From contig VTPC01000012.1 of the NCBI GenBank assembly GCA_011009095.1, positions 32,680 to 96,679 on the forward strand: 64,000 bases of DNA, read 5' to 3'. Under the pieces are notes generated by a model. That model was not told the DNA's origin and ran no database searches. It saw nothing but the letters and a program-made list of their open reading frames with translations. Within the stretch, counting starts at the first letter, position 1, and each line of letters opens with the position of its first letter. A program made the position numbers and the translations under genes. Shown here piece by piece: positions 23,771 through 36,594 of this stretch. Source of the stretch: Ignelater luminosus (Eukaryota > Arthropoda > Insecta > Coleoptera > Elateridae).

Positions 23771-26700
23771 CATTTTTATCTGCTTGTTACTAAATCCTAA
23801 TGTAGAAAATTATGTTTGAGAGAATTCATATGTAAATCAAAAGCTTTCTAATAGCTATTTCAGAGAAAGTTTTTAAAGCAGTCCAATGGTAAGATAATAC
23901 AAAGCAAAAAGAAGATAGAAAGAAGTTAGGGAGGTTATTGTGTCTCATTCTTGGAAGCTTCTCTTTAGCCAAGAATGAGAATTTCAGAAAGGATACACGT
24001 AAAGATAAGATCAGAAATCCATAGAATTACTGTTCCGATACTAATCTGAACCACTAAGGAAAACCTCAGAATCCCCGACGTTCCAAACACGAATCGAGAG
24101 GGTCAACTCCTGAACCATGCAAAAAAATGCGAGAGAAGATATCATATAGAATTTTGATTACTGACAGAAACCGCTAGGAAGCTAAGTAAATAACTTATTG
24201 TTATGCAGTTAATGCGAAACTGCAAAGCACACAGTATCTGAAAAAATTTCAAAATCTTGAAAGAATTACAAGAGCTCCAATTTTTTAGTTATCAATTATT
24301 TCCATTAAATGACCAATCTATAAAATACTTAAAACGGTTTCGGTTTTTAATCTTGTTTCTAAGTAAATGATTGATCACCGCTATTGCATCACAGAAACAA
24401 ACCACCTTGGGTAACGCTATCTGATGCCATAAAGCTCAATTTTAATTTGTTGTGATACCCACGAATACACTTCGGATTTTACTATTCATAAGAGATGATT
24501 CTATCTAGTTTTCATACTATCATTATTCTTTGCAGTATCAAAAAGAATTTTAAAAAAAGAGATACCTAATAACAGAATTTTAAAAGTAGACCAACAATTT
24601 CTCAAAAATATATTCAATAAAATAGCCGAGACGGCATCTGTTCTCACCTTTGGTTTATATTTTGCCTCACACAAATTTATTTACCTCGTACTTGGAAATC
24701 TTCAGCAGCAACCGCAATACAGGAGCGAATTTTATTTTGTCACAATAAACTTCACCTACGCCAAGAGTGAATAAGCAGAGTGGCAAGTTTTATTGACAGC
24801 AATTTTTCATTCCATTGTAACCAATATAGTGGTGCTTTTAGAGACGGTATCGTTTTGGGAATTACTTGTAGGCACAAAATACATTTGTTTCTTCGTTTGC
24901 AAATAGTTGAGATGTTACATATGTAAATGTCAACAAGGAGAACGCTGACAAAACAGTATCTATTTGCAACTTTCATTTTTACGTTCTGGAAATGGTGTTG
25001 GGTAACGTAAATTATGTGCGGTTTCGTTTAAAGTAATATAGAAGATATTTAAAGAAAGCTTCCATTATATGACATACTAGGACAACATAAAAGACGGACC
25101 TTATGACAAGAAGGAAATAAGAGTGAACGGGCAGGAAATTTACTCGTTTCCCTGAAATCTTAAACGTATAGTGATTACAGATTTTTCGATCCATAAAAAT
25201 TGGTAGAAGAAACATGTACCTGACTGTGCTTAAGGTCGATAACCGTTTAATCGAAAACTTGTTCACTGAAAAATCATCATGACCAATTTTATTTTAGAAT
25301 AGTATAGCAAAAACTCAATTGTTAATTCTTATGTAGAATAAATGCATTTTACCTACGTACATCCTGAATCTCCACCAATAAATTGCATAACCATAAAAAT
25401 TCATTATACAACAACAAATATAATTTTCAGCAAAATAATCCACGGAGATTTGAAATTCGCAGTACTGAATACACATTCATCAACGAGGTTAAACGCCTCG
25501 CGACACCGCGTCGTGGCAGCCCACTAGCGAGTACGCTTCTAGATTTCGAGATAAATAAATAAATAAGGTGTCGCGTTCACACAAGAAATTTAGTAACAAG
25601 GTTGGTGAAAGTTTTTTCAACGGTCAAAAATATTACGGGAAAGTGAACCATAATGACCTGTTAAGCTATTAAATTTGAAACTTCAGAAAGAAAATATTTT
25701 AATTATAGAACTGAAATAATGAAAGTATAAACGATTTTAAAGCACGTTTCAAGTTTATCACTCTACAAGAAAAGGAAAATAGGCTTCCACTAACGATATC
25801 TCATTTTTATTAATTTAATATTTTTTGTAATACTTTTTAAATTGGGTTATACTTTCAGATTTTATATTTGTTAGCTTATTCTGCATAATATAACCATACG
25901 GGTTTTTCATTGTAAATAGAGGTAATTGCTCCGTATGGTCGCATACTTTGGATAGTTAATAATGCATCTTTAATCAAATCAGGTTGAAGATAGTAGTTTT
26001 GATTTGTTTTGGCTTTTTGAATCCTAATTTTGCTCAAACTGTGATAAATAAGAAAAACGAAATATTATTTCTGTTTACATTGATTTTGGTGTTGTGTTAT
26101 TCTTTATTTCAATTAGAAAAAAACTTTCAGCAGTCTACAAATTGAAAGGATATACGGTTTGCAACTGTTAAATGCTGTTTTCTTTTCCATCGAGGATTTC
26201 TTGAGGGCAGATAGATTTTAGAGAATCCAAGGCCCTCTCGCTAATATTCTGTATTTTAAAGATAAGATTTCGAATCAACAACTTTCTAGCTATAAACTAT
26301 CTAAAAAGTTCTTACGACCGAAAAAGAATTATTATCATTACTTGCAGTGCTAGAATCTTGCCGCTTTCAGATTGGGAATTGCAGTGTGCAGTGTCTCAAT
26401 CAGGATGGAACAAACTGGTTGACGTGCTTTCACGTTTCCATTTGGGGACCTACCATTTTCATGGCTTTTCTTCTTTACTTTTGCGTGCCACTGCACGTTA
26501 CTGACGTATTTATGTCAAAGACATCTCAGTCCGGTAAAATAGGACTTTCCAATATATTTGAAATGAATATTGTAAGAACTACAACTTGTGACTTTGCTAC
26601 CACAGGAATATAGTAAGTAGATAGGTCGACAGATGAGCATACATCAAACCGATAATGACTTACACAACGAAAATAACAACAATGCCTAAAGGATACTAAG

Positions 26701-29700
26701 AGAAAAACAGCAACAGAGAGTTTTGAAGTAAAAAAATCTTAATGTGGAGAAAAATGGTTGAGGAAACGACGAAGCAATATCCAAATCCAACCGAAACCCC
26801 GTTCCATGTTCGTAACTTTTTCAAATTTTCTTGATGCAAGAATTTTGAGCTTTTTGATACTTTTGATTATCGTAAAATCGAGATTTCTACGAGAGCTCTC
26901 ATGTTTAAAATGTTTAAGAACTTATTTGCCATTGTTTAGACATAATATCCCCGAAATAGAAAGTCAGATTAGAAGCACATTCATATTCATAAACTAAAAT
27001 GACAAGGAATGATATGCGCTGATTTAACTGTCCCTGGCCTAGAATGAATTGTGCAGGTTTGTTACTGCCTGTCTAGTTATGTTTTAAGTGCACGACGTTA
27101 TTATAGAAATGTACCGACATGTTAAATTCTAGGGTTGAAGATGCTTGGCAACTCCATTGCTCATAAGAACTGTATTCTCAAAGTGAAAAATGAAACGAAT
27201 AGTAGAATAATATAGGTCTTCGATCAGTTTTCTTACTGAAAAATAACAAAAACAAAGCAATAATGATGTACACTGAGTTGGTAGCCTGCTGAATTTTGCT
27301 CATTTTACTGATACTTTAAGGAATCAATCAGTAAACAACAAAGACGGCACTAAACCTGTAAACGATACCATTCAATTTTGACTTAACCTATAAACTTACT
27401 TATAACCTATAAACGCGACTTGCCCCAATCTGAACTGTAACACTTTGCCTAATCTTTCATGCCCTTATCTACCGCGTATTTTTTGTTTCCCTGAAGTAAA
27501 GATTGTGAGCGCTTCAGAAATATAAAATCGAATTAAGGCTTTAAAATTGAAAACAAGTAATCATAAAGTCAGAATTTAGAGTTTAGAGGCTTAAAAGCTC
27601 TTCAGTGGCTTTTTTCTTCAAAATTTCATATTATTATTTTCTTCGTTACAAAAGACGTATTTATGCGTCCAAACCTAGAAGACCTTCGGAATTCACTTTT
27701 GTAGTGACACCCAGTGACGAACTTAGCTGTTAAGGCTCTGAAAGCTTACAGGTTTAGTTATTTTTTCTAAGATTTTCTGTAGTTCTTTCTTACTGTTTAA
27801 TAATACCTTTATAGGTCAATGTGCCAATCATAGCCGTTAATTAGAAAAGGACGCGCGTTTATGGTAGAACTGCTCGGTGAAAAGAAGTGATAATTGTATT
27901 TACTCCAAAGGAGTACGCAAGTAGAGCAAAAAGTATGAGTGTTTTGCGTTTGCAGAGAAAAGCCCTCGATACATAGAAAAACTTTTTATTTGTATTAAAA
28001 GATTAATCTTCCTATTTTTTCTTTATTTTTGTAGTCATCTCAACAAATTACATTACATTGTTTTCATTAAAAAACTGCTATATAGTTAAACCGTCATAGT
28101 GTTGCATGTCGAATGTCAACATTTCGGGGCCTGTAGTGTGAAGACGTTCTTGTGAATGTTAATGACTTTAGGGGTTTAAACTGTCTAAACTAAACTAGTA
28201 CATAATATTGAAGATCACTCCCAGAGAAGTATTACATTTAAGCCCCAAGACATTTAAATATCCAACTGTAGGCTCGTGCTTAAAGGGACGGACTAAACCT
28301 GTATATAAACATAAAGTCAAAAAGTAGCACGATACTGTAATTAAGGGTTAAAAAACTGTCTTTCAAATTTAGATATATTAACTCGTCATAATAATAATTG
28401 TTTGCGCTTAGCAAGAAAAATGTTAAAATTGCTGAGAATAGAGTTTCAGGCAATTATATTTACTACAACGAAATGAAACCATAAGTTCATTTAAGAAGTT
28501 CATTTATTACACAACAAAGGACTTTAGGACTCAATCCTTAAATAGAGTGATACAGTTTTAACTGAACTGAACTATGTCAAATGCTAGTTATAGTTTTGGG
28601 CAGTTTTAATGACGTTATGTATTTTTATCACTAGTCTATTCCTGCAGCTACAAGACAAAGACAAAAAGACTGCAGTAAATTCCTTTAGTTTAATTTGAAA
28701 TAAAAAAAATACTATTGGGAATCAAAATGAACCATAAACCAAGTCTTAATCCATCTTTTGGTTGCAATAATACCTTCCAGTTGTCACTTTTGATTACACG
28801 AAGGTGTTATTTTACCACAGACATAACGCAGTCTTTTGACCAGTTGGTGATTTAGATTTTAATAATAAGTGTATTTTACTTAGGTCATAAATTACTATAT
28901 GAGGTCATGTGATTAAAGGTATAAAACATGAAGATTTCTTGTAAAGATGGTTAGTTGTGGTATTCAATTTTTTTTAGGCATTGGATGCCAAATCAGGTTT
29001 ATCTCAAGTAACTTTAGGCAACTTAAAACAACAATGGATAGGACCATTGCCTTCAATATTAGAAATTCTTGGTACATTGTGAAAAACCGTACTACATGTA
29101 GACTTATACTTATGTATATATACTTGCTTTAATGCCAAATATGTAAAAATGCAGTAAAAGTAAGAATCTTGCTAATACAAAATTGTTTAATGCCCAAAAG
29201 CTTTGTATATTCAGTATATATACTTTGGTTGAGTATTAGAAGCTGTGGAAAACTGAATTTGTAAATGCAAAGAGTTCAGACTCAAACCAAATAAACAGCT
29301 GAGAGAAAAACTTCTGTCCTATTATTTTGCTTTAGATAATCGTGAAGTTAAGAACTAGAAGGTTATTGATTATTCATTGAGACATGCGGTTGCGCCGCCA
29401 AATATCCAGTAGAATGTTTTAGGAAAACTTACCTATCTCTAGGGCTAATTCGAGAAATAGTACTGGAACAAAAGTAACTGAGTCTTTTAATTTGTTTTAA
29501 TAAATTAGTAATTAACTGGATAAAATGGACCTGTTGCGTGATCTTTTTTTAATGCAGAGTTACACATAAATAATGTATATAGAAAATAGAGTAGAAATAT
29601 AAAAAACTGCTTCTGTTATCTTTTGCGCATGACTTGCAATGTTAAGTCAATCCTGCTCGAATTTCCTTCCAATTCGTGTCTGAGGTATACTTTTGAAGTT

Positions 29701-32700
29701 TTATTAATCTGTAATTGAAACTTACAAACAGTTAATTATTTATATTTAATTTGGCCTTTTTTATAATATGAAATAATTGGTTTGTTAACGCACTTAAAAT
29801 TTTTGAGTTATAAAACATTTTTATGAAATTATTCTCTAGATGAATAAAAGATAAAGGTGGAACCTATTTATTTCAAATGATAATTGAGATCGTTAAAAGT
29901 CCAATGCTGGTATAAGTGAGTTTCTATGAATTTTAAACAATGGAGTTCATGAAGCACGTAACTAAAGGAATAATAATGTTTTTTAAAGCGTTTTCTCCAA
30001 GAAATGTGATATCAATTAAATTTTAAAGCCGATTAAGGTTTTGTCCTTAATAACATTTCATTTATCTTGAAGAAAACATTTGTGACAGTTCAATAAGTAG
30101 AACGAAACCGTAATGTTTTCCAATTTTGATCTAATCTTTTCTGGCAAATGCGAGCGCAATTGTTTTATAAATTAATATTGGCATCCGCATCTGATCAGCT
30201 TGTTCATACGCTTTGACATAATCTGATTTTGGGGTTGCAGCTATCATTAGAGTGATGGATCACCGACAATCTTCGTTTTATAGGGACCTCAGCGACTCGG
30301 TCGGGCTGTACGAGGTTATTTGAATTTCATATTTTAACGTACTTCTTGCATACGAAAATTGGATCGATCAATAAAATTTTTGGAGATATAACCATAAAAC
30401 ATTTCTTTTTTAATTCTTAGCTATGAGAATTTTTGATCGTCAAAAAGAATGGTCCGAAAAGGTTCGTCCCACTTCTGATTTGTTAAAATACAATCATCAA
30501 ACTAAATGGCATACTTCATCGATTTCCAGTTTACCCTATCGTTCTAAAAAAAAAATTGAACTCGCCTTGCCAACGAGCGTCATAATCAGAATGCTATTTG
30601 CAGAGCCCTTGTTATTTTTCAATGTTGCTTTTTGTCGTCTTTCGTGGTATCCCGCTATCGTCCTCTCTCGATCATTGTCGGGTACCACTAAACCAACATC
30701 AATTTCATGTAAACAACCGAAAAACAAACGATTTAAAAATCTGGTTCGGTAAAGAAAGTGTGTTTACTTTTCCAGCACGTCTTTTACAAACATGAAATGT
30801 GACGCCTGAGTTTTATTATGGTTGACTTTAGATTGACCCGACGGCAATGGTAGCAGACCCATTCTCAAACAGAAAAATGAAAAACGGCGAATTCGATAAA
30901 AATATTATTTCCATTTCTCTTTTCTTTTTAATATATTCCCAAGATGAAATTATAAAACTAGAAGTTTCCTCAAAATTGTATTACATAATTACGAATATGT
31001 TATCAGAAATTACTCCGAAAAAAGTATGCGGTTCTGTAATATAATTGAAAACAATTAGGAAAAAGGGAGACGAGCAAGATGCGGAATATAATTCATATTT
31101 TACCGAGTTTTCAATGCTTTCGGTTGCTGAATATTCTGGGTAATTTTATTCGTAATAAAGGTTCGTCCTCCTTATCTGCCGCATTCTTAAGAATCGATAA
31201 TATCCGTATATAACCGCTGTAAATCATAAACTGAGGCATTATATTCTATTTTGAACATTTAGAATATTTGTGTATTTCAGCAGATAACATTCGCATAAAA
31301 CGAGGTTTTATTCATATTAAAGATTGTTAAATAATGTTATTACTAGATTATACGATTATATATACAGGGTTAACCGCAAACACAATTTGATATTATAAAA
31401 CCACTTGTTTTATAGGAAGTGTTAACTTATCTTGAATATCAAGGTAGTTTTAGAAAATTATGCAAACGATCTTTACGTTAAAAGCTGCAAATAATTTAAT
31501 AGTGATAGTGACTTATGTAGTTTTATAAAAAAATTGTTTTTTCTTTTAAGAAATGGATTTTCAATTAACAGCATATTGGTATGCTACATTGATGTTTGCC
31601 CTACTGGCCCAAACGATTTATAATAATGTGCAGTAGTCAAAATAGGTAACCTGAATAACTTCGGTCAATATTAACTTTTATCTTCAATGCATGAAAATCA
31701 ATTAGTAATATTATTGAACAAACACATCGTTCGATAACTAAATTATCTTATATTTTGGTCAAAATTCCAAGTTTTCGACATCCACATGCAGTAACAATGT
31801 TCAAGCCTATACAAACACTGAATTAACCTAATTGTTTGCGTTTATTATCTCCTACAAGAATTATTTGGAAATGTATTTCAGAATGAAGGAATCTTTCTTA
31901 ATTTCAATTTAAAATATTTAAAACTATATATAATTTTAAAATTACAAATAATTATGTTAATATCAAAAAGAGTCACTTTAGCTATTTTGAATAAGCAATT
32001 ATTTCGTTTAGTACTTGAGTTTACAGAACTTTTCTTTACCTGGTAGACAATTTAATTTAATTACGAATTGAAGATAGCATGCAGCCAATAAAATGTGAAT
32101 TTACTAACCTTAAAACATGAAGTTCTTTGTTATTATTATACCCTTTTTGAAGAATTTTTCCAGAATAAAATTACAATTGGAAATATGATTAAAGTTACTC
32201 GCATTATTGTTTTAAATTGGATAATATAATGTTAATTACACTATTAGTTTTATTATTACTGCATGGTTTCAGTTTTAAACAACGATATGATTATTGAATT
32301 AACATGCAATTAGTTACAGATGGAATGAAATCAGATTACTAAAATCAATTAGAGAGTTAATAATTCCCTGCACTGTCAAATTTAATATAGAACAAACTGA
32401 TAAATTCCATAAGGCATTGGCCTTTACATACACATGCTGCCATAGAATTTATTAAAATTATATTCAAAACAAATTAACAGGAAATATCTTAACAAATATT
32501 ATGAAATATGAAATTTGATTTAATGATCACATTTAATAGAATTTTGTAATTTATTTAAATTAATATATACCTAGAGGACTTGAAGTTGGTTAAATAATAA
32601 CCAATTAGAGGCTACCATAATTAGAATGTGTCTTATCATGTTTGGCTTTTGACAGAGCAGATACAAATGCAAATTGGATATTTCAATCACAGCTGATTTA

Positions 32701-33947
32701 TAGGAAAAATGGTAGTCCCGAATCTAAACCAAGCCACACTATTACGGTTTTGGCGTACGAAAAACATTTCTTCACTATTTCAAGAATTTATGTTTGTAGA
32801 AAAATAATATCAAAACAGTGACTATAGATTTATAACTGACTGAACGAAAGAAAGAAAGAAGGTTATGAAAAGTTGAATTGTGTTCAAGTCTGTTATTTAT
32901 TATAATTTGTATTTATAGCTGGGAATGTGCCCTTATCGAGGCATTGCAATTTTGGAGTCGCATTGCTTCTTTTACAACCTTGTTTGTACCTGTGGAATAG
33001 CAACTTTAGTCTTGACAAACGTTCAATGCGATTTAGCTTATAAAAAAACCTAACTTGATGCAGTTACATTTTAGCAATATTTTCGTATTTCGAATTTAGC
33101 CTTTTTGGAATCTCCAATAATGTTTTAGTGTCTATAATGTCTTTTATTCTTTTTATTTTTGTTGAAGAAAGAGTTAAGGTAGAGTCTTAGGGTTAAACAT
33201 CTCGATAAAGCCATGAGACGGTGAAGAGTATTATATCACAAAACTGTATAAGGCAACTGTGATCCAAAAGCGTAGTTTCATTTACATATACATGTGCACC
33301 ACACAGGGTAAAGTTTTCCAAAATACTTCTTTGTTTATTTTATACAACTATAATCTATTTTCTGTTAAGAAGGAGCAAATTTAACTATGGCGCTCGAAGT
33401 CCAGCGTTCTGATTGGTATAAGGATTACTAACCCACCATAATTAAATTTATTGTTAGTTTCTTTTGATAAACGTAAAATATTTAAAATAATATCAGAACC
33501 CTTATTGCACTTTTTGTTATTTTCTTAGAGGAAATATTCATTGTTATGTAAGGTAACTTGATGAACAAGATTCAATCGTTTATAGATTACACCGTCTTTG
33601 TATATCAATTCTATTATTCTGAGCATTTCAAGTCTCAAATTAGGTTGGCTGTTTAGCCCGCTAAAGGCTTTAATGCTGACTAGATACAGATATGGAAATT
33701 TTTGATATGTTTTACAAAAAGATGGAATCTACTCATACTTAGAAATCCAGCTTTACGCCCCAAGTGTAAGAATTTAAGTCAGAAATTCACTTTGATAACA
33801 GAAAACCAAGACGATTCAAGTACATCATTTTTTGAGTTTCACTTCCTTTCGAACAAAATGAGAAAAAGGCAAAGACTTGATACTACACTTTTTCTCTACG
33901 TCTTTCTCTAGTACAACCAACATTAGGTAAAATCAACAAAACCCTAA

Positions 33948-33949
<2 letters not shown>
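23771..33949. other. gap of 10 kb, no recognised gene
   Basis: Long A+T-rich spacer, possibly intronic to the gene with the exon at 54869. Slightly GC-richer open frames at 26347-26613 and 30423-30752 were examined, but they show no family motif and no paired splice sites. An unpaired transposon-type end ATACAGGGTTAACC occurs at about 31369. Confidence 0.5.

Positions 33950-33985
<36 letters not shown>
33950..33985. repeat. (TAA)n microsatellite
   Basis: About 12 uninterrupted ATA/TAA trinucleotides. Confidence 0.95.
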
Positions 33986-33988
<3 letters not shown>

Positions 33989-35842
33989 CATTTTTGTAAT
34001 AGAACCCAAAAAAGCGTACAGTCAACATCTGATTGGTGAGGGAAGGTCGCTTCAGGATTTGGTAGGTTTTCTTGTAATCATGAATAGAAATTTTAGGAAG
34101 GATAAAAGTAAAGATGAGGTAAGAGATAATTAATTTCATACTAAACCCAAAAGGGTGTTTTATCTAATAGTGCCTTCTTGTAGCGCACGATTAAACAAAA
34201 ACGGACATTCTCGTTACAATATCAAATTTTACTTTGTCATTACTTTTTCTTGGACGGATTTGCAGCACATCTTGAAGACTATTGCTTTTGTTTAGCAATG
34301 AGAATTTGATTAGAAATTAAGACTAATAGAAAGAAATTAATTGTGTCTTACCAGAAATTGGAAAACCTTCTGAACTTGGCCAGTACATTATTTACGCCGA
34401 CGTGAAATCCTTCCCACATTTCACCAAACGTTTTCTAGAAATCTAAACAATGGCTCGCACTACATGTTAAACTAAAAGACTAGTAGTCAAGTTCTAAGAA
34501 CTTAAGAAATATGATAGTATGCTCCTGAACTGATGGTCATGATAGACATTGATAAAACTTGCCTTTCTACCATGTTTCGTCTTTTGGTAAGTAACACAAT
34601 ACAAAGCCACTGACTCAATTGGTTGTATAACTATTATCAAGTGTTTGATTTTCAAATAATGATATTATTTACCTTAAATACGATTATTCAATACTATAGG
34701 ACCTATCCTAAGATGAACAGATATTGAGTACATTGTCCTTAAGGTCTTGTTTTTGTTAGTATGTCATATGTGAAAAGCTTCTTTGTAACTAGCTAACTCT
34801 AAATATTGCTTCTCCTCAAAAGAAGTGCAAGATATTTGGTATCAGTTTGAAGGGTCACTTATAATTGAGATCCTTTTCTATACTAGATGATTGATTACTC
34901 TATTTTGTAATACTAAAGCAGACAACTTAATGCTTTTTTTCTTCTGTTATTTCGAGATTAATATATTCTTTCTATGCTATACCATTCACTTTTTCTGTAT
35001 TGGAAATTTACTTTTCTTGAGTACCTATATACTATATTTATCTATCCTTTCTTAAATTTTATCTGCAGTATATTTTATTCTAATAAGTATTCTATCTTTT
35101 TTTACACAATTACTATAGAGCCCTTTCCATCTCTTCCCCCCTCTATTCATCATACTAAAAACAAAACAGACCACATGACTACAAACCTAATTAAATAAAT
35201 AATATTTAAATTTTAGTACTAATAACGACAGCACAATCGTAATTACACCATTAGTTCACCACCGTCGCAAATTATAAAAAACTCAACTTTGAAATAAATC
35301 CAAGTAAATACAAATAAGGGACAATTATTCTGTTTTCCCTCTTTTTTTTTTATTAAAACGATAAGAAACTTGAAAGAAAACTTTAGACGCAAAACGACTC
35401 TATTAATAAAAAAATATGAATCTTCCTTTTATTATAACTGTTGAGTATGAAAAATCGCAACAGCCTCCGTTGTCAGGTTAATGCGACGAAAAATTGTGAA
35501 CATTTTAAATTGTTAGTCTGAAGAGCACGCCCTTAACAAAGCTATATTCACTGTGTTAGCAAAAACGTTTCTAAAAATTTCGTTTCAAGGGTAATATTTT
35601 AAACAGACCAAAAATTTCCGTTTATGCTCGAGAGAAAAGTTACAAAGAATAATTTCTTCATTTTTAACATGAAATCAGTGCGCCATATTTTTCTTAGATA
35701 TTTTGCATCTAGATTTTTTACGTCTCCGAAGACTTTTTTATAAGATGATTAGCAATAGTCGGCATTCAAAAACCATTAAACTTCTGTGTTTACTCATACA
35801 GATGCACCTTTATAAGAACCGTACTCTATGTTTCATTGAATA
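33986..35842. other. gap, no gene seen
   Basis: A+T-rich spacer with no coding frame, repeat or site I can support. Confidence 0.5.
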
Positions 35843-35850
35843 AGAGAATC

Positions 35851-36594
35851 CAGTGCCGGCTCAAGACATGTTGGCGCTCTTAAGCAAATATTGTTTTTGT
35901 GCCCTCGAATACCGAAGCAGACAGAAAGGGTTCCAGTCGGACTCCGAAACAAAATTGAAACACGGGGAGATCTCTCTTTGAACTCAAACTAAATGAAGCG
36001 CAATACCATACCCTTAAGCGCGTTTCACATTATACTTTTTTTGTCTAGAATTATGCTAGATTTCTCGTTCGATTTCGATTCTATTTCCGTTCGATTTTCA
36101 TCCTACAAATTTTTAAATAATCGTATGACATCGGATTCATTCGATTTGTTTCAAGCATGGCACTGTGGCCACTAGACAAATAGAAAATTAGTATTCGACA
36201 AAGCGGCTCGAAACATTTTAGTGATTTTAGTCTATAACCTTAATAACAACAACAAGCTACAAGCGAGATTAAAATATTTTTATAGGTTATAATAATGAGT
36301 AATATGCACATGTTTGACCTCAACTTTGGCAAAGGTTGGCACTAAAATTGAATGACTTTCTGCTCATGCGTACTACAACATAGCATGAAACTCGAATAGA
36401 AAAATAGAACTCGGCGTATATTTCTATACTAGAAACTCGAACCAAAATTGAAAACCAGTTTCAGATTCACATTATACTAGAATTGGCTAGAAATTTCTCG
36501 AACGAAACTCGAAATAGAATCTAGACAAAAATAGTATAATGTGAAACGCGCTTTAGACTGTGCCTAAGACGCCTAACGTGTCGGACCGTCCCTG
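35851..36594. mobile_element. hAT MITE, carrying a nested Harbinger-type MITE
   Basis: The left end CAGTGCCGGCTCAAGACATG and the right end, read on the other strand, CAGGGACGGTCCGACACGTT are related inverted repeats of about 35 bp (CAGxGxCGG...GACAxGTT.GGCG.CTTA). A perfect 8-bp duplication, AGAGAATC, flanks the element (35843-35850 and 36595-36602), as expected for hAT. Without the inner insertion it would be about 205 bp and has no coding capacity, so it is a non-autonomous MITE moved by a transposase encoded elsewhere. Confidence 0.9.
36017..36552. mobile_element. PIF/Harbinger-type MITE, 536 bp, nested
   Basis: The ends are near-perfect inverted repeats of about 33 bp. Both start AGCGCGTTTCACATTATACT and continue TTTTTGTCTAGA with one difference. 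A 3-bp TTA duplication flanks it (36014-36016 and 36553-36555), the signature of PIF/Harbinger elements. A second internal CACATTATACTAGA lies near 36469. There is no coding region. It is inserted in the hAT MITE and is therefore younger. The low divergence of its ends suggests fairly recent insertion. Confidence 0.88.

Noticed and set aside
30254-30320. Short gene-like peptide beginning MDHRQSSFYRDLSD with a possible acceptor upstream
   Set aside because: Only about 20 codons, a poor donor (GTTATT), and no family recognised. It could not be linked to the channel-accessory gene.
30423-30752. 109-codon plus-strand open frame
   Set aside because: The opposite strand is equally open over the same span, there is no motif, and there are no splice sites that would make it an exon.
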